Assembly: GCA_020161695.1 (NCBI GenBank)
Contig: JAIUOO010000006.1
Coordinates: forward strand, 62,001 to 126,000
Reading direction: 5' to 3'
Length of the DNA stretch: 64,000 nucleotides
Origin: Pseudomonadota bacterium
GTDB taxonomy: Bacteria > Pseudomonadota > Alphaproteobacteria > Rhizobiales > Phreatobacteraceae
This document shows positions 27,014 through 33,660 of the stretch, in pieces (the stretch's first letter is position 1; each line of letters opens with the position of its first letter). The notes beneath the pieces are model-generated. The model was given only the letters and a program-made list of their open reading frames with translations, was not told the DNA's origin and did no database searches. The position numbers were made by a program, and so were the translations under genes.

Positions 27014-27345
27014 GGCACGAGCCCTTTCGCGAGCAGGACCGCCCACACGACCTTGCAGAGGACGTGAAGCGCCTGATCTTGGTTGTAGGAAAGCCGGCCG
27101 TCGCACTTGGCCCAATCGATCAGGCAATGCGCGACGAACTCCAGCGCGCCGAGAACGATTGATCCCGTCAGGAACCAGACTGCACCCGCGTGAATGCCGG
27201 CATGAGCCGCGAGCGCGTGAGGCCAAATGACCTCGCCCGGAACCAGCGACAGATTGTGGTTCTTGGCCTTCGACAGCCAGTCACCCTGAAGCGGATAATC
27301 GCAGACCGCGTGCGCGATCAGCATGGCAAGGAAGGCGACCATCAC
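27010..27345 (-). CDS. DUF3307-family membrane protein
   Basis: 111 residues with three membrane segments. The motifs CDYPLQGDWLSKAK, LEFVAHCLIDWAKCDGRLSY and NQDQALHVLCKVVWA match DUF3307, a small membrane family frequent in phages and bacteria. It presumably sits in the inner membrane; its role in the phage is unknown. Both ends overlap neighbours by 4 bases. Confidence 0.8.
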   Translation of the reverse strand: MMVAFLAMLIAHAVCDYPLQGDWLSKAKNHNLSLVPGEVIWPHALAAHAGIHAGAVWFLTGSIVLGALEFVAHCLIDWAKCDGRLSYNQDQALHVLCKVVWAVLLAKGLVP

Positions 27346-27638
27346 CCGCGCTCCTCGTTGGAGAGGGCTTGGCGAGCCGCGAGCATGCCGTCGGCCATTC
27401 GATACGCGACGATTGCCACGTAGATTTCCGGGTCGGTAGCGCCTCGATCTGCGAGGATCGAAAGATACTGCTCACGGCTGGCGTAGATGCCGCCCAACGC
27501 CTGCCCTGCGAACCAGTCGCGTAGGGACATGCCTGGAGCCGAAAATTGGTACGGCATGCCCGTGTGCATTTCGGTCCACGTCCCCGGAAAAGCCGGCCCG
27601 CCATCCCGCCCCTCGGCGCAGTGCTTGTCGGGGGTCAT
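27342..27638 (-). CDS. Small phage protein with GMSLRDWFAGQAL motif
   Basis: 98 residues. The centre GMSLRDWFAGQALGG followed by a helical stretch with AYRMADGMLAARQAL is a recurring pattern in uncharacterised alphaproteobacterial phage early proteins. ATGA overlaps on both sides. No function known. Confidence 0.65.
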   Translation of the reverse strand: MTPDKHCAEGRDGGPAFPGTWTEMHTGMPYQFSAPGMSLRDWFAGQALGGIYASREQYLSILADRGATDPEIYVAIVAYRMADGMLAARQALSNEERG

Positions 27639-28087
27639 GACTGAGCCCTCAGCGGCACGACGTTGTCGCCATCGACGGGCTCGGCCTTGAAGCCGGGGTG
27701 CTGACCGGCCATGTGGCGAGCAAGGTTGGTGAACGTCCGATTGCAGCAGGGGCAGACGCCGGCCGCCGCGCGTTTCTTCAGGCGGGTGACTTGACCTCGG
27801 GCTGCTGAGGCCCGCCGTTCGGCCGCCCTGCGAAGCTCACCTTCCTCGCCGAGCATGTCGGCGTACCGGGCCAGGCGCTGGCGCTCGCGGCTCAGTTCCT
27901 CGGCAAGCTGGTCTTCTTTGGATTTGCCGGTGTAGTGCTGGCTATGACCGGCAGGGCAGTAGAAGCTCTGACGGTCCTTCAGGCGACGCTTCTTGAAGTC
28001 CGCAGTCATGGCGAAGGCCATGCCGCAGTTGCAGCACTGCTCGGTCACCAGTTCGATGCTGGCGCTGATCGTGATGTTGCGCGTCAT
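27635..28087 (-). CDS. Phage zinc-finger protein with two metal sites
   Basis: 150 residues from ATG 28087, which overlaps the upstream stop by 4 bases. The N-terminal half has CCNCGMAF and a second site FYCPAGHSQHY (about 17-50), giving a possible zinc ribbon. A coiled-coil linker follows (about 55-105). The C-terminal half has CPCCNRTFTNLARHMAGQH (about 113-131), a classical C2H2-type finger. It is predicted to bind nucleic acid or a protein partner; it could be a regulator of early genes. Confidence 0.7.
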   Translation of the reverse strand: MTRNITISASIELVTEQCCNCGMAFAMTADFKKRRLKDRQSFYCPAGHSQHYTGKSKEDQLAEELSRERQRLARYADMLGEEGELRRAAERRASAARGQVTRLKKRAAAGVCPCCNRTFTNLARHMAGQHPGFKAEPVDGDNVVPLRAQS

Positions 28088-28317
28088 GACTGGCCACCGG
28101 AGGTGGTGGCCTTGGCCGCGTAGGCCGTGCCGCAGAACGGGCAGAACGTCGGGATGACCGACATCTTGTCGCGATTGCGCGGGTTGATCTTCTCGCACTG
28201 GATGACCGGGTAAGCCCGACCCGTGTTCGCCTGCATGTCGAAGGCAATCCCCTCAACGATCCGGCTGTTGTGCTCGGCGAGCTTCTTGTTGAAGATCGCG
28301 ATGCAATCACAGGCCAT
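28084..28317 (-). CDS. Small phage protein with cysteine pairs
   Basis: 77 residues from ATG 28317, preceded by GGAGG at a 5-base distance. It has CDC at residues 3-5 and CPFCGTAY near the C-terminus, a probable zinc ribbon. Homologous short proteins with this arrangement occur in Rhizobiales prophages. It overlaps the upstream gene by 11 bases. Confidence 0.6.
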   Translation of the reverse strand: MACDCIAIFNKKLAEHNSRIVEGIAFDMQANTGRAYPVIQCEKINPRNRDKMSVIPTFCPFCGTAYAAKATTSGGQS

Positions 28318-28726
28318 CCCGGCCTCCATCGGTCTGAGGGGAGGTGGTGGCCTTGGCGATGGCGAACTCAAGCTCTGTCAAAAGCTCGGCATTGGCCGCC
28401 GTGTAGTAGCCGCGCGCTTCTGCCTTGACCAGGATGGTCTTGAGTACGAAGCGGCAGGCCTCCAGCAGCCCGTCAGCAATGTCGGCGCGGACGTACTCGG
28501 CCGCCGAAGGTGTGGGCGCATCGTCGGCCCGCACAGGGCTATACAATCCGTTGCAGGCCCAAATCCGAGCGGGCATCTCCTCCCGCCCCCTGAACCTCTC
28601 CTCCCATGCAGCCTCGAGGCCGGGGTGACGGGCGCATTCCTGCTCCCATTCCGCGTGGGTCATCTGGCCTTCTGAGCCGAGGCCCATGGCGCGGATGGTG
28701 AGGAGGGGTTCGATGTCGTCAGACAT
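28307..28726 (-). CDS. Phage protein, unknown
   Basis: 139 residues from ATG 28726 (MSDDIEPLLTIRAMGLGSEG). It has a Trp-rich N-terminal part (HAEWEQECARHPGLEAAWEERF) and a helical C-terminus with ARGYYTAANAELLTELEFAI. It overlaps the upstream gene by 8 bases. No family recognised. Confidence 0.55.
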   Translation of the reverse strand: MSDDIEPLLTIRAMGLGSEGQMTHAEWEQECARHPGLEAAWEERFRGREEMPARIWACNGLYSPVRADDAPTPSAAEYVRADIADGLLEACRFVLKTILVKAEARGYYTAANAELLTELEFAIAKATTSPQTDGGRDGL

Positions 28727-29051
28727 GCTCGGCAATCCGTTCGATGAGGTTGCGGCGAACGACCACGAGGCCGTCGCGGGCGGAGGAATCGGAAGCGGTC
28801 AGAATCTCGGCCTCGACGCGCTCGCGGGCGGCAAGGAGAGCCCTCGCCTGCTGGCAGATACGAGCGTGGGAAGCGCTGTCCTTGCGCGCCTTTCGGGCCA
28901 TCTCTGCCGTGATCTCGGCGATCTGCTCGTCGGTGAAGAACGAGACGCCGCGGTGCTCAGAGATGACGCGGCCGAGCGCGCGATCGAACTCGCGGCCCGA
29001 GGGCGTGTCGTGGTCGCAGATGAACTTCTCCTGGCGGGCGCGCGTGGTCAT
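28719..29051 (-). CDS. Phage protein, unknown, helical
   Basis: 110 residues from ATG 29051, which overlaps the upstream stop by 4 bases. It is highly charged and helical (EIAEITAEMARKARKDSASHA-like centre) and may form a coiled coil. Function unknown. Confidence 0.55.
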   Translation of the reverse strand: MTTRARQEKFICDHDTPSGREFDRALGRVISEHRGVSFFTDEQIAEITAEMARKARKDSASHARICQQARALLAARERVEAEILTASDSSARDGLVVVRRNLIERIAEHV

Positions 29052-29365
29052 GCCGCCCTCCGCCATGCCTTGATCGCCGCGGCGATCTCCTGCTCGTAGT
29101 CGCGCGCAACGGCGTCGCGGATCAGCGGGAACAGAGGGTCCGTCGCGGGCAGTGGGTGGAGCAGGAAGCGCAGCGGCCCGGCCGCCGTTTCGGTCGTCTC
29201 GGTGTGGATCGACCGGACGTACCAGCTCTCCGGGTCGCGTCCGTCGAAGGCGATCGCCGCCCGGCCGGTCGCGACGATGTCGCGGTGGTAGGAGCGGCCG
29301 TCAGCGCCCGTGAAGGGCGGCAGGATCGGCAGTTGCTCGAAGTCGATGTCGATTGAGGGGGGCAT
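29048..29365 (-). CDS. Phage protein, unknown
   Basis: 105 residues, with a beta-rich first two thirds (ATGRAAIAFDGRDPESWYVR) and a C-terminal helix ending AAAIKAWRRAA. It starts 3 bases after the stop of the DUF7666-like gene and overlaps the next gene by 4 bases. Not recognised. Confidence 0.55.
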   Translation of the reverse strand: MPPSIDIDFEQLPILPPFTGADGRSYHRDIVATGRAAIAFDGRDPESWYVRSIHTETTETAAGPLRFLLHPLPATDPLFPLIRDAVARDYEQEIAAAIKAWRRAA

Positions 29366-29368
29366 TGG

Positions 29369-30109
29369 TCAAGCCTCCACGAGCTTGCCGCCCGATGCGC
29401 GGTAGGCGGTGTTGACCTTCAGGCCGTCCCTGCCGATGCAGCCCGAGGCAAAGCCGACGCACTCGCCCTCGGCGTTGAATTCAGCGAGGCTGATCCACGT
29501 TCCGTCCGTGCCAGTGGCAGTCGCGTTGCGGCCGCCGCTCGCGATCACCGATTTCTGGCCTTCGGCAACGATCCGCGCGCCGTCGCCGCTGGAGCCGATC
29601 CGCGCGCCGTAGCCGCTGGAGCCGATCCGCGCGCCGTCGCCGCTGGAGCCGATCTGCGCGCCGTAGCCGCTGGAGCCGATCCGCGCGTAGATGCCTGCGG
29701 GGTCGTCTCCCTTGCCGCGAACAGCCTTCACTACGGCGTCCACTGCACGACGGATGAAGTCAGGGAGAGACAACTCGACCGTCACAGTCAGCGAGCCGGA
29801 CGCGATCTTGGTCTTGCCGTCCTGCGTCTCCTTGTCGATGGAGCCGCCCTGCAAAACCTCGGCGTAGCGGGTGAGGCGGCCCTGATCGTCAACGACCGGG
29901 TAGAAATCCCAAGCGTGCAGCGGGTCTGATGCATCGACGGCGTGGAAGCCGTTGCGGCAGGCGCGAACCTCGCCACTGACCGTGTAGGTCTTGCCAACCT
30001 CGAACTGATGGCCCCGGCATTTGAACTCGTGATCGAATGCCTTGATCGAGACGATCTGCTCGGCTGCTTCGGTCTGCGCCTGCTGATCCTGTTTCGTCTT
30101 CGGTGCCAT
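29369..30109 (-). CDS. DUF7666-like protein with short tandem repeats
   Basis: 246 residues, first gene of the leftward operon. The N-terminal motif IKAFDHEFKCRGHQFEVGKTY and ACRNGFHAVDASDP (about 22-62) match the DUF7666 pattern seen in phage and mobile-element proteins. Residues 140-180 hold four and a half copies of a nine-residue repeat GSS-G-(Y/D)-G-A-(R/Q)-I, which should form a short beta-solenoid. The C-terminal part is strand-rich. Being first behind operator sites, it should be strongly expressed on induction. Function unknown. Confidence 0.7.
   Translation of the reverse strand: MAPKTKQDQQAQTEAAEQIVSIKAFDHEFKCRGHQFEVGKTYTVSGEVRACRNGFHAVDASDPLHAWDFYPVVDDQGRLTRYAEVLQGGSIDKETQDGKTKIASGSLTVTVELSLPDFIRRAVDAVVKAVRGKGDDPAGIYARIGSSGYGAQIGSSGDGARIGSSGYGARIGSSGDGARIVAEGQKSVIASGGRNATATGTDGTWISLAEFNAEGECVGFASGCIGRDGLKVNTAYRASGGKLVEA
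29570..29690. repeat. 27-bp tandem repeats inside the DUF7666-like gene
   Basis: Four complete 27-bp units (29570, 29597, 29624, 29651) and a partial fifth. Units alternate at one codon (Asp or Tyr), which gives a 54-bp higher-order period. They encode the nine-residue repeat of the host gene and are not a CRISPR array. Confidence 0.85.
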
Positions 30110-30141
30110 CGGGCGTCTCCATCGGGGTGATGGAGAGGACT

Positions 30142-30210
30142 GTAGCGATTAGCGCTACATTGTCAAGTTGATGTAGCGATAATAGCTACTCTCGTAGCGA
30201 TGATCGCTCT
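30142..30210. promoter_or_regulatory. Three repressor operators at the leftward early promoter
   Basis: Three 17-bp sites related to the palindrome GTAGCGAT-N-ATCGCTAC: 30142-30158 (one mismatch), 30173-30189 (one mismatch) and 30194-30210 (changed in the last half site). They lie between the first leftward gene (start 30109) and the lipoprotein gene (start 30283), where the leftward early promoter must be. Binding by the adjacent CI-like repressor is inferred from the shared sites at the repressor gene. Confidence 0.75.
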
Positions 30211-30282
30211 GAACCGCGGGAGTTGATTACCGTCGCGAAATGCAGAGAATGCGAGAAACAACAAAGACTTGCGGAGGGGGCG

Positions 30283-30759
30283 ATGCGACAGATTTTGGTG
30301 GTGACGAGCGCGGTTTTGCTCGGCGCGTGCGCTGGCGGTCAGGCCATTCGGACATCGCAGAACACGATCATGGTTAGTGCCGGAGCAGCACCGGCCTGCG
30401 GCCCTGAGGGGGCGGCGCGCGTTGCCGCGCATACTGCGGCGATTGAAACAATTCGGGCGGGCTATACCAGCTACATTATCAGCGCGGGCCAAGCGTCGAA
30501 CAACATCCGCGTTACCCAGGCTCCCGGCCAGGTCCATACGCAAGGAACGGTCACTTACGGCGGCGGCTACGGCACCTATCAGCAGCGATCCACTTATGTC
30601 CCAGGGCCCACGATCGTTTCTGGGCGGCACAGCCAAGCGCTAGCTGTGACGATGTTCAATCCGGGAGATGCCGGCGCGGAGCAGGCTGTTGATGCGCGCC
30701 AGGTTCTTGGGCCGGACTGGCAAGAAAAAGTACGGAATGGGATCCGCACATGCCTCTAG
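30283..30759 (+). CDS. Prophage-encoded lipoprotein (probable lysogenic-conversion gene)
   Basis: 158 residues from ATG 30283, preceded by GGAGGG. The signal peptide ends in a lipobox LLGAC (Cys16), so the protein should be lipidated. The mature part has an N-terminal helix with AHTAAIETIRAGYTSYIISA, a Gly/Tyr/Gln-rich middle (TYGGGYGTYQQRSTY) and a C-terminal VDARQVLGPDWQEKVRNGI. It is transcribed against the leftward genes and ends 4 bases inside the repressor gene's 3' end. This placement is typical of a moron expressed in the lysogen. Related chromosomal lipoproteins occur in Rhizobiales; function unknown. Confidence 0.75.
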   Translation: MRQILVVTSAVLLGACAGGQAIRTSQNTIMVSAGAAPACGPEGAARVAAHTAAIETIRAGYTSYIISAGQASNNIRVTQAPGQVHTQGTVTYGGGYGTYQQRSTYVPGPTIVSGRHSQALAVTMFNPGDAGAEQAVDARQVLGPDWQEKVRNGIRTCL

Positions 30760-31337
30760 CGCGGGACCATATTTTTCACTCGAGCAGCCCATTCAACAGT
30801 CACATCAGTGATCGTCCCTTCGGTGTTGCTCTCCAGATGGTAGAGCCCCGGTGTCTTTGAGCGCCGGAGCTTCTTGATCATGATTCGCCCATCGGCGACA
30901 CCGACGACGCAAAGTCTGCCGATAAGGTCGGGCGTTACGGGCGAGCGAACCTCGTCATAGTAGACGAGCCATTCGTTGAAGAACGACCCGAGGCTGTCGC
31001 CCTGAATTTCAACGGCCACGGTGTCGTTGGTCGAACCTTCCGGCGCGTCCACTCGGTCATGCTCCCCCTGATCAGAGAAGAAGTGTGCTACCGCGCCAGC
31101 GGCGACGTATCCGACGAGCGGGACCGATCGAGGCCCCAGATGCTCAGGCGCCGGCACGCCTGAGAGACGAGACAACTCTACCATCTCGTCGGCCTGCATC
31201 GCCCGCGTGCCTTTGTAGATCTTATTGACTGCTGCGCGATCGATGGAGCGCCCGAGGCGCTCGGTCAGGTGGCGCGCAATCGCGGCCTGTGACAGCCCTG
31301 CCTTATCGATCGCGCTCTTCGCCCACTCTTGAATCAT
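30756..31337 (-). CDS. LexA/CI-type phage repressor with intact autocleavage motif
   Basis: 193 residues from ATG 31337; the open frame to 31553 is rejected because it crosses the operators. The N-terminal helix-turn-helix lies near 15-45. The S24 domain has the Ala80-Gly81 cleavage site (VGYVAAG), Ser115 in QGDSLG and Lys155 in IMIKKL. The 34-residue distance from cleavage site to Ser equals that of LexA. It should hold the prophage silent and be destroyed after DNA damage. An operator starts at the base next to its start codon, suggesting autoregulation. Confidence 0.88.
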   Translation of the reverse strand: MIQEWAKSAIDKAGLSQAAIARHLTERLGRSIDRAAVNKIYKGTRAMQADEMVELSRLSGVPAPEHLGPRSVPLVGYVAAGAVAHFFSDQGEHDRVDAPEGSTNDTVAVEIQGDSLGSFFNEWLVYYDEVRSPVTPDLIGRLCVVGVADGRIMIKKLRRSKTPGLYHLESNTEGTITDVTVEWAARVKNMVPR

Positions 31338-31420
31338 GTAGCGATAATGGCAACAGATTGAAATGGCGTCTGTTTCTCGATTCGCTACGTCGCGCTTGCA
31401 TTTGTAGCGATTATCGCTAC
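31338..31420. promoter_or_regulatory. Two repressor operators between repressor and cro
   Basis: 31404-31420 is a perfect 17-bp palindrome (GTAGCGATT-ATCGCTAC) ending 10 bases before the cro-like start. 31338-31354 is a diverged copy (two mismatches) directly abutting the repressor start codon. Together they fit control of the rightward early promoter and of repressor synthesis. Confidence 0.8.
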
Positions 31421-31430
31421 AGTTGATCTC

Positions 31431-31628
31431 ATGAAAAGCGCCGCCGACATCGTGAAAGAAATGGGTGGGCCGTCGAAAGCGGCCGAAACGATCGGCGTTC
31501 ATCGCACCCGTGTTCATAGCTGGCTTCGCAGCGGCGCCATTCCTCCGCGCCACTGGAACAAGATCATCGACACCACGAACGGCGCGGTCACCCCCAGCGA
31601 TCTGCTCCCCGCCGCGGTGCGCTTGTGA
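31431..31628 (+). CDS. Cro-like / YdaS-like helix-turn-helix protein
   Basis: 65 residues. MGGPSKAAETIGVHRTRVHS (about 11-30) is a clean helix-turn-helix of the YdaS/Cro type. It is divergent from the repressor, behind the perfect operator. It should promote the lytic decision by binding the same operators. Confidence 0.85.
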   Translation: MKSAADIVKEMGGPSKAAETIGVHRTRVHSWLRSGAIPPRHWNKIIDTTNGAVTPSDLLPAAVRL

Positions 31629-31769
31629 TGCACCCGCCCTGCCAACCCTTTTTTCGCGATCATCGGCCCCACGCCGGCAAGCTGTCGGCCTGTGATCGCG
31701 CTCGTTCGCTCCATGTCTCCGTTGCCTCCCTGGTTCGGCTCAACCGAACCAGAGAAGGCACCCAAGATC
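31629..31769 (+). promoter_or_regulatory. Structured leader after cro
   Basis: Two hairpins. The first (31655-31700) pairs CGCGATCA with TGATCGCG and, after a 2x2 internal loop, GGCC with GGCC. The second (31731-31751) pairs TGGTTCGG with CCGAACCA over a 5-nt loop. No T-run follows either. They lie between cro and the next rightward gene and could be an antitermination or attenuation site, or operators. Confidence 0.45.
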
Positions 31770-31802
31770 ATGGGAATTTCACCCAAGGCGAAGGTTCATC
31801 AC

Positions 31803-32180
31803 ATGTCCGCCACCGTGTTGCGTGAGGCGCGCGGCCACGTCGCTGCCCTGATCGGGCCCCAGCCGCCCGGCGCCAAGCTGAAGAATGCGTTTCCGCGCGT
31901 CGCCCGGTTCGTCGGGCTCAGCGAGCGACGCATCCGGGCGATCTGGAACCATGAAGCCCGCGCCATCCGCGCCGACGAGATCGACGCTCTCCGCGAGGCG
32001 GTCGAGAGGAAAGAGCAAGCCACCTATGTCACCGACCATGCTTCGCGGCTCGAGGCCGCCGCGCGCGCCTTGGAGGCGATCGATCCGGATTTTCATCGGC
32101 CGGAAATTGATCGCCTTCGGAACGTGGCTCTCGGAATGCGGCACGTCGCTGTTGACGAAGGGGTGACCCGTGCGCCCTGA
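31803..32180 (+). CDS. Early phage helix-turn-helix protein
   Basis: 125 residues from ATG 31803, chosen because GAAGG lies 8 bases upstream; other in-frame starts are 31770 and 31713, the last inside the leader hairpins. RVARFVGLSERRIRAIWNHEA (about 32-52) looks like a helix-turn-helix, and the C-terminal half is helical and charged. A probable early regulator. Its end overlaps the next GTG start by 11 bases. Confidence 0.6.
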   Translation: MSATVLREARGHVAALIGPQPPGAKLKNAFPRVARFVGLSERRIRAIWNHEARAIRADEIDALREAVERKEQATYVTDHASRLEAAARALEAIDPDFHRPEIDRLRNVALGMRHVAVDEGVTRAP

Positions 32181-32322
32181 AGACCGCCTCAATGAGCGTC
32201 AGATCGCGTCCGCGCGGCGGCTGCTCGCCGCCGGCTACAGCATGGCCACCATTGCCGCACGTTTCGGCTACACGACGGCCGCGATGCGGCGCGCCCTCGA
32301 CCAGAAGGAGAGCGCGGCGTGA
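32170..32322 (+). CDS. 50-residue helix-turn-helix protein
   Basis: GTG 32170 to TGA 32322. The segment QIASARRLLAAGYSMATIAA followed by RFGYTTAAMRRAL is a compact resolvase-type helix-turn-helix. It overlaps the upstream gene by 11 bases and the next by 4 (GTGA), which supports translation. Probably a DNA-binding early regulator. Confidence 0.55.
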   Translation: MRPEDRLNERQIASARRLLAAGYSMATIAARFGYTTAAMRRALDQKESAA

Positions 32323-32486
32323 ACATCCGCAAGCGAGCCCTCCATCACGACGTCGTCGAGGTTCCGGCATGGGTGCCGCCGAGCCTCGCCCAAGAGTACC
32401 GGAGTATTGCCCGCCGCAAGGACGAATTCTATGCGGCGAAGTGGGGGCGCTCGATGAAGCGGCGACTTCAGGCGGTGCCGCGATGA
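32319..32486 (+). CDS. 55-residue basic phage protein
   Basis: GTG 32319 to TGA 32486, overlapping both neighbours by 4 bases. It is a strongly basic helical protein (IARRKDEFYAAKWGRSMKRR in the second half). No family recognised; the charge suggests nucleic-acid contact. Confidence 0.5.
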   Translation: MNIRKRALHHDVVEVPAWVPPSLAQEYRSIARRKDEFYAAKWGRSMKRRLQAVPR

Positions 32487-32731
32487 CCAAGCCCGCCCTC
32501 ACGACCAACCGCGTCATCTCGCGCCTCATCGACCAGCCCTGCGCCGTGATCAAGACCTTCACGCGCGTCGGCACGATCTACGCTTTCGGCGACAACCTTC
32601 GCATCGTGCCAACGCCAATCGCTGAGCGGCTGATCGAGAAGAACATTCTCGTCTCGGCCGGCGACGACCTTGTGAGCGATGGCAGGGGGGGGGCAGTCGT
32701 TCAGGCTGAGCCCGTCGTGGGGAGGGCTTAG
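32483..32731 (+). CDS. Small phage protein containing a 9-G homopolymer
   Basis: 82 residues as read. The N-terminal half TTNRVISRLIDQPCAVIKTF and a strand pair are clear. The last 14 residues come after a run of nine G (32685-32693). With eight G the frame would end QSFRLSPSWGGLSQ, with its TGA overlapping the next GTG start by 4 bases, as elsewhere in this operon. The C-terminus is therefore uncertain: either a sequencing indel or a slippage site. Function unknown. Confidence 0.55.
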   Translation: MTKPALTTNRVISRLIDQPCAVIKTFTRVGTIYAFGDNLRIVPTPIAERLIEKNILVSAGDDLVSDGRGGAVVQAEPVVGRA

Positions 32732-32734
32732 CCA

Positions 32735-33187
32735 GTGATCGTCCCCGCGCAAACTCTCCGCATCATTCGCCCCGTGACACCGTTCTGCGAGCGGACTGTT
32801 TCGAACGGCATGACCTACGGCCTTGGCCCGGCTGGTTACGATGTCAGGCTCGCTGAGACGATCGTACTCAGTCCAGGCGCCTTCACGCTCGGCTCGACCA
32901 TTGAGCGGTTCGACATGCCCGCCGACATGCTCGGCGTCGTCCATGACAAGAGCACCTGGGCGCGTCGCGGCGTGTTCGTCCAGAACACCGTCATCGAGCC
33001 GGGCTGGCGCGGCTATCTGACGCTCGAAATCACCTTTCATTCCGGCGTGACGACCGCGATCCCGGCCGGAGCGCCCATTGCGCAGATCGTGTTCCACCGG
33101 CTGGAAGCACCGACTGACCAGCCCTACGCCGGCAAGTATCAGGATCAAGCGGCAGGGCCGCAGGCCGCTCGTTCGGAGGCCGCGTAA
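32735..33187 (+). CDS. dCTP deaminase / dUTPase-like enzyme
   Basis: 150 residues from GTG 32735. It has the Dcd fold pattern GPAGYDVRLAETI, DKSTWARRG (Ser73, Arg77) and EPGWRGYLTLEITFH with Glu98, the residues that correspond to Ser, Arg and the catalytic Glu of Escherichia coli Dcd. It should deaminate dCTP to dUTP, possibly also hydrolysing dUTP, and so supply dTMP for phage DNA synthesis. It opens the replication module, and its stop overlaps the RuvC-like start. Confidence 0.85.
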   Translation: MIVPAQTLRIIRPVTPFCERTVSNGMTYGLGPAGYDVRLAETIVLSPGAFTLGSTIERFDMPADMLGVVHDKSTWARRGVFVQNTVIEPGWRGYLTLEITFHSGVTTAIPAGAPIAQIVFHRLEAPTDQPYAGKYQDQAAGPQAARSEAA

Positions 33188-33660
33188 TGACCCGCTGCAT
33201 CCTTGGCATCGATCCTGGCGCGTCCGGCGCTATCGCCTTTTATTTTCCCGACGTTCCCGGCCGCGTTTCGGTCGACGACATGCCACTCGTCAACGGCTCC
33301 GTCTGCTGCGTCACCCTTGCGCACCGCATCGCGCAGATGGGGCCGACAGAGGCCATCGTTGAGCTTGTCGGCTCGATGCCGAAGCAGGGCGTGTCCTCGA
33401 CTTTCAAATTCGGCGCCTCTGTCGGTGCCGTTCACGGCGTCCTCGGCGCTCTGGCCGTGCCGTACGCGCTCGTCACGCCCGGCAAATGGAAGCGTCGCAT
33501 GGGCCTCGGCTCCGACAAGGAGCAGGCCCGCGCGCTCGCGCTGCGGACCTTCCCGGCCGTCGCTGAGAAGTTCTCGCGGAAAAAGGACCACGGCCGCGCC
33601 GAAGCGGCGTTGCTGGCCTACTACGCGGCTCACATCATGAACGAGAGGGATGCGGCATGA
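33187..33660 (+). CDS. RuvC-like Holliday-junction resolvase
   Basis: 157 residues. RNase H-like fold with catalytic acids Asp9 (LGIDPGASG), Glu59 (AIVELV) and Asp134/Glu139 (KKDHGRAEAALLAYY). It is expected to cut branched DNA produced by replication and recombination before packaging. It overlaps the nuclease gene downstream by 4 bases. Confidence 0.85.
   Translation: MTRCILGIDPGASGAIAFYFPDVPGRVSVDDMPLVNGSVCCVTLAHRIAQMGPTEAIVELVGSMPKQGVSSTFKFGASVGAVHGVLGALAVPYALVTPGKWKRRMGLGSDKEQARALALRTFPAVAEKFSRKKDHGRAEAALLAYYAAHIMNERDAA

Noticed and set aside
29570..29690. CRISPR array
   Set aside because: The 27-bp repeats are contiguous without spacers and encode an in-frame protein repeat.
22865..30109. 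A recognisable anti-CRISPR or restriction-inhibitor gene
   Set aside because: No product matched a family I know, so naming one would be a guess.
31338..31553. 72-residue N-terminal extension of the repressor
   Set aside because: It would run through the operators and the cro gene; ATG 31337 gives the standard fold.
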